This document shows, piece by piece, positions 23,213 to 34,509 of a DNA stretch of 64,000 nucleotides (within the stretch, counting starts at the first letter, position 1; each line of letters starts with the position of its first letter). A program made the position numbers and the translations under genes. The notes under the pieces were generated by a model that saw nothing but the letters and a program-made list of their open reading frames with translations, was not told the DNA's origin and did not search any database. This DNA is from Merluccius polli. Taxonomy: Eukaryota; Chordata; Actinopteri; Gadiformes; Merlucciidae. The DNA lies in the NCBI GenBank assembly GCA_030340625.1, contig JAOPHQ010000590.1, forward strand, positions 62,001 to 126,000. Direction: 5' to 3'.

Positions 23213-23687
23213 CGCTAACTGCTAATGCTTAATGTAACTAGCGTGTGAAGACTTTAAAATAGCGAAAAGTCGCTAAAAGAAAGAAGTAGCTCCGAGTGAT
23301 CCGGTGGAACTAGTCTACGTTTAAATGTTTAAGCGGGTAAATAACCGCTGTAATGAGTAAAACAAATGTATATTTAGCGTTCACCGACAGCTACAACACC
23401 AAACAGTGTACACAGAGCAGGAAGTAGACCGGAAATGAGTCAGTATGCTTACCGCAACAGTTTAACTATTAATTAATGCAAACCAACTACAATAATATCA
23501 TTATATATCACACTAACTAGCTAACTTTAGCTTAATCTGAAGTTACAGGCAACCAATTAATTTGCAGTGTACCTCATTCTCCTGACAGTAAAGTTCTCAC
23601 ACATTTCAAAAGTAAAGTTCTCACACATTTTGAAGGTTTAATTGTACTTCCGGTTTACCCTCGTCATTGATTTCGTTCACCTGTGGT

Positions 23688-24457
23688 CAGGGCCGCCGCT
23701 CCCCATATGCAGTACAGAGTATGCAGAGCGCGTAGGGCCCCAAGTACCTGGCGGGGGCCCCCAAAATTTTGGTTGAAAAAAAATGTCATGAAAATTATTA
23801 CATTTTTATATTGCAAAAAATATATAAATGAGTTATTAACATGTCCACCGTTGTTGTTTATCAATTGTGTACCCTCAATTCGGGCAAATTAGATGTTTTT
23901 ACCTAATATATAAAAATAGTTCCCCCCCCCGCTTCCCTGAAATGGTACAGCCTTCAAAGTTCTCGTGACTCTCGTCTTTTTGCATTGGAGTTCGCTCTGT
24001 AGCCTTTTGCCTGAAGTGGTCTTTATATTTAGCCTGCTTATTTAGTCTGCTTTATTAATCTGAATGTTGAGGCTGAGGCATAATGGCAAGTAAGAGACCA
24101 CATGAATCTGGCGCTGTAAAACGAAAGAAGAGGAAACAGAGAGATGATGCCCGTGTATCCCTTTCTGGTAAGTCCATGTTTATAGGTTTAATTTCAGTGA
24201 TGCTGCTCATAACTAACGTCAGCAACCTAGGCTAGGTTACCTAGCAATTGGATTTGATGTGGTTGTCAACACTCAAATCTCTATTTTATTATATTGTAAT
24301 GCTGTTTTTGATATATTACTTAATATATACATTTTCATAGTTCTATGTTTATTTAATGTCAATTTTAAATATTTAATAAATAGCAAAGTTTCAAAGGTTT
24401 GAGTGGAACGCTGAAGGTTTTTTGTGTGTGGCCCTCAAAAGCTTAGCAGCGGCCCTG
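23688..24457 (+). mobile_element. Non-autonomous hAT with leftover first exon
   Basis: 770 bp with ends CAGGGCCGCCGCT and AGCGGCCCTG and the 8-bp duplication CCTGTGGT (23680-23687 and 24458-24465). It inserted into a repeat whose uninterrupted copy is visible at 26700-26830. It keeps a short transposase-like first exon. Confidence 0.88.
24083..24167 (+). pseudogene. First exon of a hAT transposase, orphaned
   Basis: ATG opens a basic peptide MASKRPHESGAVKRKKRKQR that runs to a splice donor (CTG, then GTAAGT, at 24168). Basic SGA-KRK-type starts are usual in fish hAT transposases. The following exons are absent, so no enzyme can be made from this copy. Confidence 0.6.
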
Positions 24458-24869
24458 CCTGTGGTCTTCAATTCGCAAGGGGAAATTGAAAAATGGAATT
24501 ACAACAAACTAAAAAACGACAACGCAATTTTTTCCACTTTGTTCCACTTGAGTTTCAATGTTCATGGACATTGGAAAAATGGAAAAAAGGCTGGATTATA
24601 GTTTTTTTCGTTTTTGACGGGAAAACAGATTATACAGTAGTACCCTGACCGTTCACCATTAACTTCTGCTTCAGATTAAGCTTACTGGGGATACATATGT
24701 CCTCGCCAAATTTGAAAACTTTTTTACCAATCTGGAGTGGGTGTGATTGATGGTTGGTTTATACTTGTATACTAGCAATCGGTTAACTTAGCAATTGGGT
24801 GTGCTTGTTCTTGTGAAATCCTTACTCTACTGATAGGGATTTACTGTTGCACTTTTTTCTAACAAATGT

Positions 24870-24950
24870 ACTTATTGTAAGTCACTTTGGACAAGCATTT
24901 AGCATGTCTGCTAAATGCCCTAAATGTAATTGCCCTAAATGTAAATGTTT
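24870..24950 (+). repeat. Teleost dispersed-repeat tail
   Basis: TGTAAGTCACTTTGGACAAG followed by GTCTGCTAAATGCCCTAAATG is a 3' tail shared by many teleost dispersed repeats; I recognise it from general fish sequence. The element body is not clear here. Confidence 0.55.
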
Positions 24951-25074
24951 ATGAAGCCTCACTGGGCCCAAGTCAGACTGATAAGACTCTGGGGGCTGGG
25001 TGAGGCTGCACATATGTGGTGCATGAGAAATCAAGGCACACAGGATAAATCAGCTATCACCACACACACTCAGG

Positions 25075-25330
25075 AAAAGAGCCTCTGTCATGACAGCATG
25101 TTCCATCTGCTTGGGCTTGTAACGTCTTGCCAACTCTCCAATAAACTGATGTACAATATTACCTGTATCCTGTCTCGGAGGGAACCAACAAAGCCACTTA
25201 GGTGGCATGTGGTAAGGTTGACTGCCACACTGGCGCCCAATGCGGGGCCTCTCCGACCCGGAAAGGACACAAAAAGGCTGCCAAAAGACCCTGGAGCCAC
25301 CAGCCCGTCAATGGTCAGCCACCTCCCAGC
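25075..25330 (+). mobile_element. Retroviral-type LTR end and primer-binding-site remnant
   Basis: An AATAAA signal (25140) is followed about 90 bp later by ...GACTGCCACA and then CTGGCGCCCAATGCGGGGC (25230-25248). TGGCGCCC directly after an LTR-like CA end is a common primer-binding-site motif (tRNA 3' end GGGCGCCA). No coding sequence follows before the next element, so this is only a fragment. Confidence 0.45.
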
Positions 25331-25447
25331 AACAGTCCTATCTTATTTAAAACCATGTCAATGTTATAACTTTGTCTATCATGGTTGGTGATGGGGGGCT
25401 TTATAGATGCTCTTTATTTAGGTAGGGAATATGGAATAAGGGGTAAC

Positions 25448-26610
25448 TGTTACACCACGTCCTGCTACACTGTCCAACACCCCCCATCTAGTGGCCGATT
25501 GTCGCCACTAATGATCAGTTCCCCAACACACCTGTTTGTAATCAGCAATCACCATTCCCTATTTAAGCCAGGGTTCTCCAGCCAGCCGATGCCAGTTCGT
25601 GCTTTCGTTTACCCCACCTTGTTCCAGTGATCCGATTACCCGTCTGTTGCTGAACCCTGCCTGCCTGACTACCCGCTTGTTGCCGAACCCTGCCTGCCTG
25701 ACTACCCGCCTGTTGCTGAACCCTGTTGCCGAACCCCGCCTGTTGCTGAACCCTGTTGCCGAACCCTGCCTGCCTGACTACCCGCCTGTTGCTGAACCCT
25801 GTTGCCGAACCCCGCCTGCCTGACTACCCGCCTGTTGCTGAACCCTGTTGCCGAACCCTGCCTGCCTGACTACCCGCCTGTTGCTGAACCCTGTTGCCGA
25901 ACCCTGCCTGCCTGACTACCCGCCTGTTGCTGAACCTTGTTGCCGAACCCTGCCTGCCTGTCTACCCGCCTGTTGCTGAACCCTGCCTGCCTGACTACCC
26001 GCCTGTTGCTGAACCCTGTTGCCTAACCCTGCCTGCCTGACTACCCGCCTGTTGCTGAACCCTGTTGCCGACCCCTGCCTGCCGGACTACCCGCCTGTTG
26101 CCGACCCATCGCCTGCCGGACTACCCGCCTGTTACCGACCCATCGCCTGCCGGACTACCCGCCTGTTACCGATCAATCGCCTGCCGGACTACCCGCCTGT
26201 TGCCGACCCATCGCCTGCCGGACTACCCGCCTGTTGCCGACCCATCGCCTGCCGGACTACCCGCCTGTTGCCGACCCATCGCCTGCCGGACTACCCGCCT
26301 GTTGCCGACCCATCGCCTGCCGAACTACCCGCCTGTTGCGACCCCTGCCTGCCGGACTACCCGCCTGTTGCCAACCCATCGCCTGCCTGACTACCCGCCT
26401 GTTGCGACCCCTGCCTGCCGGACTACCCGCCTGTTGCCAACCCCTCACCTGTCGGACTACCTGCCTGTTGCCGAAACCCTGCCTGCCTGATTACCGCCGG
26501 CCTAGCCTGGCCGTTTGCCATTGCCCGTTATTTAATAAATTCCCTGTCGTTTATCCCGTCTCCGCCTCCCTGTGTTCAGCGTTTGGGTCCACTCGTCCTG
26601 CTCCCTAACA
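25448..26610 (+). mobile_element. Solo LTR enlarged by a minisatellite
   Basis: The sequence starts TGTTACACCACG and ends CTCCCTAACA, with a 5-bp duplication GTAAC on both sides (25443-25447 and 26611-26615). It carries a TATTTAAG box (25558) and an AATAAA signal (26533). It is a plus-strand LTR left after recombination between two LTRs. About 850 bp of it is tandem repeat; without that the LTR would be about 300 bp. Confidence 0.82.
25625..26490 (+). repeat. Minisatellite inside solo LTR
   Basis: Two unit types follow each other: a left block of longer units built on CCTGACTACCCGCCTGTTGC plus TGAACCCTGTTGCCGAAC, and a right block of 34-bp units built on GCCGGACTACCCGCCTGTTG plus CCGACCCATCGC. 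Because units have few stops, several frames appear open (PDYPPVADPSPAGL-type repeats). I do not regard these as proteins. Confidence 0.85.
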
Positions 26611-26902
26611 GTAACAGTTTAACTATTAATTATTGCAAACCAACTACAATAATATCACTGTAGTGATGGAAGTTACAGGCAACCAATTAATTTGCAGTGT
26701 GCCTCCTTCTCTTGACAGTAAAGTTCTCACACATTTCAAAAGTAAAGTTCTCACACATTTTGACGGTTCAATTGTACTTCCGGTTTACCCTTGTCATTGA
26801 TTTCGTTCACCTGTGGTATTCAATTCGCATTTTTATACAGTAGTACCCTGACCGTTCACCATTAGCTGCTGCTTCAGATTAAGCTTACTGGGGATACATA
26901 TG

Positions 26903-27330
26903 ATATTGTATGATGATGTTATTGTCGTTGTTATTATTAGTAGTTATTTTGAAGTATTATCATTGCTACAGTTACTGTTGTTGCTGCTCGCTGTCCCCCA
27001 TCATTGCTGCTGTCATCATCTTCTTCATGTTCATTAGTGTATTGATGTAGTTGTGTGTGTGTGTCTCTCTCTCTCTCTCTCTCTCTCTTACCCCAACTGG
27101 TCAAGGCAGATGACCACCCACCTAGAGCCGAAGGGTCTGTCAGAGGTTTCTGCCTTTTAACAGGCAGTTTTTCCTTGCCCCCGTCGCCAAGTGCTTGCTC
27201 ATGGTGGTACTGTTGGGTCTCTGTAAATATTATAAGGAGTTCGGTCTAGACCTGCTCCATTTGAAAAGTGCCCTGAGATAACTTCTGTTATGAATTGGCG
27301 CTATACAAATAAAATTGAATTGAATTGAAT
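26903..27330 (+). mobile_element. 5'-truncated L2 LINE fragment
   Basis: The plus-strand 3' end of the same L2 family as 18874-23455: CT/GT microsatellite (27053-27088), ACCCCAACTGGTCAAGGCAG, CCTGAGATAACTTCTG and a tail of TTGAAT repeats. Short ATATG-type duplications lie at both ends. The uninterrupted target is visible at 24680-24710. Confidence 0.8.
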
Positions 27331-27558
27331 ATGTCTTTGCCAAATTTGAAAACTTTTTACCAATCTGGTGGCATTACCAATCAAAAATAATACATTAAAA
27401 CTGCAAGTAGGGGGCGCGCTTGAGCATGAGTAGTGAGTAGACGTGTCTTCCACAGCTCCCGCAGAAATCTGTTAAATTTCTACATTTTGGACCTTGTAAC
27501 CGTTCAAACTTTGTTGGAAACATAAATTAAGTGACTTTATTACCTCACGAGTGGACAA

Positions 27559-28348
27559 ATGCCTCCCAAACCGGCCAAACAACAGAGTGGGAGAGGCAAT
27601 TCGGACTCCCCGGTTAGCGTTAGCAAAGAAACAGATGCGAATACTAACAACATGGAAGCGCTGGCTAATGCAGTTACTGCTGTGCAAACCTCTATCGACT
27701 CATTTCAGGAGGAGAACCGGGCATCTATTGCCTCTCTACATTCGAGTGTATATGGCCAACAAATTACTGATGTAGAGGACGGTATGAATGAGTTCGATAA
27801 GAGACTGAGCAGCGTGGAAACTTCCCAAACTTCAATGGCTAAAGAAAACCATGCCTTGAAGGAGAAGGTAGCATACTTGGATAACTACACTAGACGGCAG
27901 GCTGCTCATTGATGTGCTTGGTGAAGACAGTTTTGAGAAATTACCGTCGGTGGACAGAGCCCACAGAAGTTTGGCCCCAAAACCAGCAGATGGCGACAAT
28001 AGACCACGGCCGTTCATTGTCAAGCTCCACCACTTTCAAACTAAAGAGTTGATCCTACGCCTCGCCAGGCAGAAAGGCCCGCTCTCTTACAACGGATCAA
28101 GATTTCACATCTTTCCTGATTACAGCCTGGATGTCAACAAACAACGCGCAGCCTTCTCCGAGTCCAAAAAGAAGCTCCACGCCGCAAAGATCCAGTTCGG
28201 CCTCTACTACCCAGTCACTCTGCAGTTTACACACAACGGGAGACGCATGAAGTTCACCGACCCTGCGACTGCACTGACTTATGTCAATAAAAATGTTACT
28301 GCTGATAACGGAAGCTCCGTTGTACACGCTACAGGAGATGGTGATTGA
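27559..28348 (+). pseudogene. L1 ORF1 (RNA-binding, coiled-coil protein)
   Basis: Basic N-terminus, a helical region that looks like a coiled coil (NEFDKRLSSVETSQTSMAKE, then LKEKVAYLDNYTRRQ), then an RRM/C-terminal part typical of L1 ORF1 (RPFIVKLHHFQTKELILRLA, FPDYSLDVNKQR). The product of active relatives coats LINE RNA. A frameshift at about 27903-27912 separates the two halves. Confidence 0.75.
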
Positions 28349-28966
28349 GGTAATGTTGATGATCGGGTCAAAATGTAAATAACTAATTAAAAGAGTCGGT
28401 GATATCACTAGATATGGTTATTCTGTCAATATTACTGACAGTATTTTTTATTTTTCATAGTATTATTTTATTAGTACTGTTTATATGGCAATGGTCGTTT
28501 TTTGTGTGAATGTGTGTACACATCACACGTAACGCTACATATGTACGCCCTCCTAATTTTATATTTATTTTAATTTTATGATCACCACCGATCTCGTTAC
28601 ACTGTCTTTCAATGGCCTATAGGTATTATGGTTTCAACAATGTGAAAGGACATCACAGGTCATTTAATAGCCTACACTGTTGGAGAGGTTCATTAATGGT
28701 TCAGAAATGTATTCAATATTGCGGGTAGCATGCAAATGCAGGTTTGCAGCAAAGTGAAGTTTTCTGGGGGGGGGGGGGGGGGGGTAGCCTTCTTAAGGCT
28801 TGTTTATGTGTTATATGTAGTAGTTTTGATGTGTTATTTGTTTTGTATACAACTTGTGCACCTATTTGGCTTTTTTATCATCTAAATGGGGTAGACACTG
28901 GTATTTTTGAGTTGAGTGGTTCTAATGGCACAGGGCAATTCAAATCTTGTCCCAGGTAAAGATGAC

Positions 28967-31900
28967 ATGAAAATTATAAGCTGGAATGTTAAGGGTTTGA
29001 ATCAGGCAGTGAAAAGAAAAAGGGTTCTCTCTCATTTACAACATCTCGGGGTTGGTGTTGCCTTCCTACAGGAAACCCACCTTCCAAATCGAGACCAGTC
29101 AAAAATTCATAAAGAATGGGTAGGGCAAATGTTTCACTCGCAATTTAACTGTAAAGCTAGAGGAGTAGCTATACTCATTCACAAAAAGATTCCCTTCATT
29201 GTATCAAACACTATCTTGGACCCAAATGGCAGATATGTGATGGTTGTGGGAGAGCTGTTTCAACTTCGCTTAGTATTGGTTAATATCTACGGCCCGAACT
29301 TTGATGATGATCATTTTTTTAAAAGATGCTAAGCTCCATCCCTAATCTAGATAGTCATCACTTGATTATGTCTGGGGATTACAACCTGGTATTGGATTCT
29401 ACCTGGGATCGTTCTTCCCAGTCTGTACTGAGACCATCTAAATCCGTGCAAATAATCCAATCGTTCATAGACATACATAAACTTATAGACCCATGGAGAT
29501 TTAAGTACCCTACCAAGAGGGAATATTCGTTTTACTCTAATGTACACAAGTCATTTTCCAGGATAGATTTTTTTTTGGTTGATCCCTATTTGCTGAGTGT
29601 TATTACAGATTGTAAATATGACCCAATTATTATTTCTGACCATGCCCCGGTGAGTATTAAAGTAACTCTTCCGATTCAGAGGACAAAACGGACATGGCAG
29701 CTTGACACACTCCTGCTGGCAGATTCAGACTTTGTAAAGTTCATTACAGAACAAATAGATTTTTTTCTGCAGGTAAACAGGACTGATGGTATCTCAGCCT
29801 CAACTCTGGGAAACACTTAAAGCATATCTCGGAGGGCAGATTATTTCCCGTTCTGCCCATATTAGGAAAATGGAGTATAAGAATATTGAGGAGCTATCTT
29901 TGGAAATTAAGACTCTGGACGGACTCATAGCTGGCTCTCCTACCCCTGATCTGATTAGGAGGAGAGTAGGCATACAAACTGAAATTGATCTCTTAACTAC
30001 CACCCAAGCAGAGAGGCTCATCCTTAAATCCCGTAGTAGATTTTATGAAGAGGGGGATAAACCTTCCAAATTATTAGCCAATCAACGCCCTCAAAAAGTG
30101 GCGTCCCGTATTATTTTGCAAATGATGCTACCTGATGGCTCCTCAACAGGATCATCAGACTATTAACAACTGCTTTAAAGAGTTCTATTCTAAATTATAT
30201 TCTTCAGATTCAACACCGGATCACAACCGATTTGACATCTTTTTTTCTAATTTGAACATTCCTACAATTGAAAATTAACAATGCATTAATGTCCCGTCAG
30301 AGTGGAAAAGCCCCCGGCCCGGATGGGTTTCCAACTGATTTTTATAAAAAATTCAAAGATAAAATTGCCCCTCTTCTTCTCTCAGTTTATGCAGAAGCAC
30401 TGGAGAATAACATTCTTCCGCCTACGCTCTGCCAGGCATCTATTACACTGTTATTAAAAAAGAATAAGGACCCTCGTGATTGCTCATCGTACAGACCAAT
30501 TAGCTTGACAAACTGTGATGGTAAAGTGTTTTCAAAGGTTATTGCACTCCGGCTTGAGACAATTCTTCTTCATATCATCTCGGAGGACCAGACTGGGTTT
30601 GCCCAGGGCAGACAATCCTATTTTAACCTGAGATGATTGTTTAATATCATCTATACTGAATCTAACACTCCGTCCCCAGAAGCAGTAATATCGCTCGTTG
30701 CCGAAAAGGCGTTTGATCGGGTCGAATGGAATTATCTTTTTCATACACTTAGCAGGTTTGGTTTTGGCCCTGTCTTCATTCAACTTATCAAGCTCATTTA
30801 CACTGATCCAACTGCCTCAGTTTATACCAATGGCATCTCATCCGAGTACTTTCCTCTTCACAGAGGGATGAAACAAGGGGATCCAGTGAGTCCGTTGCTT
30901 TTCGTTCTAGCTATAGAACCACTTGCTATGGCTCTCAGATGCAATAATAGTATACACAAGGTATTTCACGTGGTGGCCTAACTCACACGGTCTCACTTTA
31001 TGCAGACGATTTATTACTATATGTCACCAACCCTATCACATCTACCCCTGAAATTCTTAGAGTTTTGCAGGAATTTGGAAACATATCTGGATATAAACTA
31101 AATTTTAATAAAAGTGAATACTTCCCCATTAGTAGTAATGCTAGAGAATATCCCAATCTGCCATTTAAGTTATCCGCCGAGTCCTTTACATATCTAGGTG
31201 TAAAAGTCACCAAATCCTATTACAGTATTTAAAAGTAACCTCACTCCTCTGCTGGAACAGTGGAAGCAAGATATTAAAAGATGGTCTATTCTGCCTCTCT
31301 CTCTCATCGGGAGAACAAATTCTGTGAAGATGAATATTGTGCCAAAGTTTCTATATTTGTTTCAGGCATTGCCTGTTTTCATACCACAATCTTTTTTTAA
31401 GACATTTAATGGAATGATTACTTCTTTTATATGGAATAATAAACCAGCTCGCATAAGAAAAGAATTTATGGAAAGACCAAAAGGCGTAGGTGGGCTTTCG
31501 CTTCCAAATTTGTGTACGTATTATTGGGCTGCAAATTTTAATGCCACTTCTCTGTGGTTAAAAGATTGGAATGATAGGATCCCTGCATGGCTTCAGATTG
31601 AAAAGGTTACAAGCAGCCCACACTCACTCCCTGCCTTACTTTGTGCTCCCCTACCATCACTAGTTAATGATATTAAGGATAATATAATTATAACTCAATC
31701 CTTACGTATCATGAACCAGTTCAAAAGATGTCTGGGTATTCAGAGTATTTCTATTCACTCGCCAATAATACGTAATCACTTATTTCAGCCATCTTTATTG
31801 GACAATGGCTTCAAAATTTGGTATGATAAGGGTATTCATAGTATTGAGGACCTGTATGTCAATAATACGTTTGCTAGCTTTGAACAGCTATCCAGAAAAT

Positions 31901-32683
31901 TCGGTCTGACAGATTAGAGATTTCACTCGTAAAAAGTTTGCTAATTTTCCTACTCTTCCCCCTCCTTCCTGTCTGGATTCCCTTTTAAGGGTCAATACGC
32001 TCAATAAAAGCAGAATATCATTTATTTATTCCCATATTATGGATAGCTGCAACCACTCTATTTCACATATTCGAGAACAGTGGGAAAATTACTTGGGGGG
32101 GGGGGGGGGGGGGGTCCAGCTGTCTGATGACGAATGGGATATGGCTCTTACTAGGATCCACTCTTCTTCCATAAGTTCTAGACATGCTTTAATACAGTTT
32201 AAAGTGTTGCATAGATTACATTTCTCAAAAGCTAGATTAGCAAGAATATTTCCGAATGTAGACCCATTATGCGACAGATGTAAACAGACCCCGGCTACTT
32301 CCTATCATATGTTCTGGTCTTGTCCGAAACTTGTTCCTTTTTGGTCATCCTTTTTTGAAGTAATCTCTAATGCTTATGCTTATAACATCTCACCGTCTCC
32401 TTTGGTTGCTGTTTTTGGTTGGTTTTCTGATCCAACGGGATCTGTTCCCCCTGTTCATTTACAGAGGGTCATTGCCTTTTCCTCCTTATTAGCTAGACGG
32501 TTGATTTTATTGGAGTGGAAGGCTGCTACTCCTCCATCACATCACCACTGGATTAGGGACGTTATGCAGAACCTTAGGATGGAAAAGATCAGATATACCC
32601 TCAACGGCTCCATCAGCAGATTCCACAAAACCTGGGACCCTCTAATAACTTATGTGAACAATTTACCTGGTCTGGAACTGTAA
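28967..32683 (+). pseudogene. L1 ORF2: endonuclease, reverse transcriptase, zinc knuckle
   Basis: Order of parts: APE endonuclease (IISWNVKGLN, AFLQETHLP, MSGDYNLVLD, ISDHAPVSI; 28967-29670), linker, reverse transcriptase (KAPGPDGFPTDFYKKF, YRPISLTNCDGKV, QTGFAQGR, RGMKQGDPVSPLLF, LYADDLLLY at about 30993), then a C-terminal region with a zinc knuckle-like CDRCKQTPATSYHMFWSC (about 32270). Motif A reads SLVAEKAFDRVEW, where the first, catalytic Asp is replaced by Val. Frameshifts near 29325, 29810, 30160, 31225 and 31915, TGA at 30634 and a G-run at 32095-32114 break the frame. Confidence 0.85.
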
Positions 32684-32949
32684 CTTTGAATGATTACACC
32701 TGCCCTTGAACAATCCTGTAACAAGAAGTATTAGGTGCACTTGCTGTTTTTGTTGTTGTTTAGTTTTAGTTCTTCTTGTCTTTTCCTGTCTGTTGTCTAT
32801 GTCGAGTTTGTCACGTTGATTTTGGGTTTGATCTGTCTCTGTTTGTTGTCGGGATTATTTTTCTGTGGTTATTTGTAAAACAGAGAATATGATTGTCTTG
32901 TATGATAACTGCAAAATTACAAATAAATTAAAAAACAAAAAACTGCAAG

Positions 32950-33093
32950 CAGTCTCAAAGGGCTCGGTATTCACAGCCCACACGCACCGCATCCAAGCCA
33001 CCACCTTTTTCCAGCAATTGGCGGGGGCACGTCACTTGGGGGCAATGAGAGACCTACGCCATTCGGAGTGAATCATGGTTCAAGAGTAGGTGC
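32950..33093. other. Short intervening sequence
   Basis: Continues the target of the L1 insertion. The start (CTGCAAGCAGTCTC) recurs at 33862-33876, so this belongs to a dispersed repeat. No gene is seen. Confidence 0.4.
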
Positions 33094-33101
33094 CGTTTAT
33101 G

Positions 33102-33485
33102 CAAGGGCGCGATTGTCGACGGGGGGGGGGGGGGGGGTGCGCGATTGTCAACGGGGGGTGCTGGGCCGCGGACCCAGCACCGGACCCGCCAGTCATGGAC
33201 CTGGCCGCGGACCCAGCACTGGACTCGCCAGCCGCGGATCCGCCTGCGGACCCGGGCCCGGCCACGGACCCAGCACCGAACCCGCCAACTGCGGACCCGG
33301 CCGCGGTTGGCGTGATTTAGACTTGACACATGATTTAGACTTGACGGTTTCGGTTTGGAGTATGTGGGGATATTTTCGGTCGCAATTGGTTTGCACATTT
33401 TTAAAAGTGGTGGGGACAAAATTCAAATTCTAAATAGTGGTGGGGACATGTCCCCCCCCGTCCCCCCCCGTAATCTACGCCTATG
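33102..33485. mobile_element. Short hAT-type element with G-rich core
   Basis: 384 bp with ends CAAGGGCGCGATTGTC and (reverse) CATAGGCGTAGATTACGG and the 8-bp duplication CGTTTATG (33094-33101 and 33486-33493). The interior has a G-run, GC-rich tandem units containing GCGGACC and CCAGC, and a GTGGTGGGGACA block. It is related to the larger copy at 45331-46126. Confidence 0.8.
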
Positions 33486-33493
33486 CGTTTATG

Positions 33494-34446
33494 TGTCATT
33501 TTGTGCCCCCTGCGGGCGAATTGGTGTAGAGCGCTTAGCATTTATTAAATTGAACACTGAGGTCATTTATTTAGCGATTGACACTAAATTTGGTACACTT
33601 GTTAAGGAGGATGTCCTCTATGTACATACAGCATGTCAAATAAGGCCTATATACCAAGTTTCTGAATGTTTTGTTGATCAGGGCAGCAGGGCTTGGTGTG
33701 GTTAACTGAGCACTTAATATAGTGCCCCCTATGGGCCAAATGATGCCAAACTTTTGGGAGACGTATTCGTCGGGGATACAAATATGTTGGACAATTTTGA
33801 AAACATTTCAGCAATCAGGGCCTGAGCCATAAGCATTTCTAGATCAGAATAATAATTTAAACTGCAAGCAGTCTCGAAAGGTATTCATAAACCCAGCCAT
33901 GTGTGAATTATGGCCACCCCTGTTTTATTTATTGTAAGAGATTATTGTATGGTAAAGTATCCACAGATACTCTGTGAATACCTAATACAAATAAACATGA
34001 TAACATGTTTGCAACCACAGTAAGGCTGACTGTGTGATCTGGAGGCCCCAGCATAAAGGATAGAGCTCTCGTGATTTCTAATCCCAAACTGGTTGTCACA
34101 TGGTCATCGGCATAATAGAATAATGGCAAAGGACAGAAAGAAATAAGTAACTACAAATTAAAAAATAAGTTACAGGGTCTTTAGGCACTAGCATTGCGTT
34201 GCCAGATGATAAGTTGGCCTGTCAACTCAATCAGCCACTGCTCTGCATTTTTAAAAGATACAGACCTATGTTTTTACTGTGAATACACCTTGGTGACCTG
34301 ACTGCAGTGTAATCACCTTACAGACGCAGTGCAGGGACCCCTGTTGAGAATGTCTACGCTGCCCTCTTCTGCTAGATAGTGATACTGCACTACCTATTGC
34401 ATTTAGAAAGCAACTATAATTTCCAATCTTTGAATTTGGATTTGTT
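33494..34446. other. Repeat-like non-coding sequence
   Basis: Sequence of the type TGCCCCCT-TGGGC-CAAAT, typical of old fish repeats, without recognisable ends, then unique sequence. No gene is supported. Confidence 0.35.
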
Positions 34447-34451
34447 TCATA

Positions 34452-34509
<58 letters not shown>

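Larger units (their letters stand above)
18874..23455 (-). mobile_element. Near full-length L2-type LINE
   Basis: Minus-strand L2/CR1-group LINE with 5' leader (about 23213-23455), ORF1 (22460-23212), ORF2 (19513-22363) and a 3' UTR with a GA microsatellite (19112-19168). It ends at the left in a TTCAA-type tandem tail (18874-18892) next to TTTTATTTGTATAGCGCC, typical of teleost L2 ends. A 10-bp target duplication AACAGTTTAA flanks it (18864-18873 and 23456-23465). It needs few changes to be intact: one stop in ORF1 and one frameshift in ORF2. Confidence 0.9.
27408..32938 (+). mobile_element. Full-length, decayed L1-type LINE
   Basis: A 5.5-kb plus-strand element with leader, ORF1 (27559-28348), spacer, ORF2 (28967-32683) and an A-rich end, flanked by an 11-bp duplication AAAACTGCAAG (27397-27407 and 32939-32949). 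Protein motifs place it in the L1/Tx1 group. Several frameshifts, stops and G-runs show it is inactive. Confidence 0.88.

Noticed and set aside
24945..25391. 148-codon frame between elements
   Set aside because: Overlaps an LTR/PBS remnant; no recognisable domain or splice partner.
25599..26608. Several long open frames on both strands with P-D-Y-P-P-V-A-type repeats
   Set aside because: They are translations of a minisatellite within a solo LTR; the unit is open in several frames at once.
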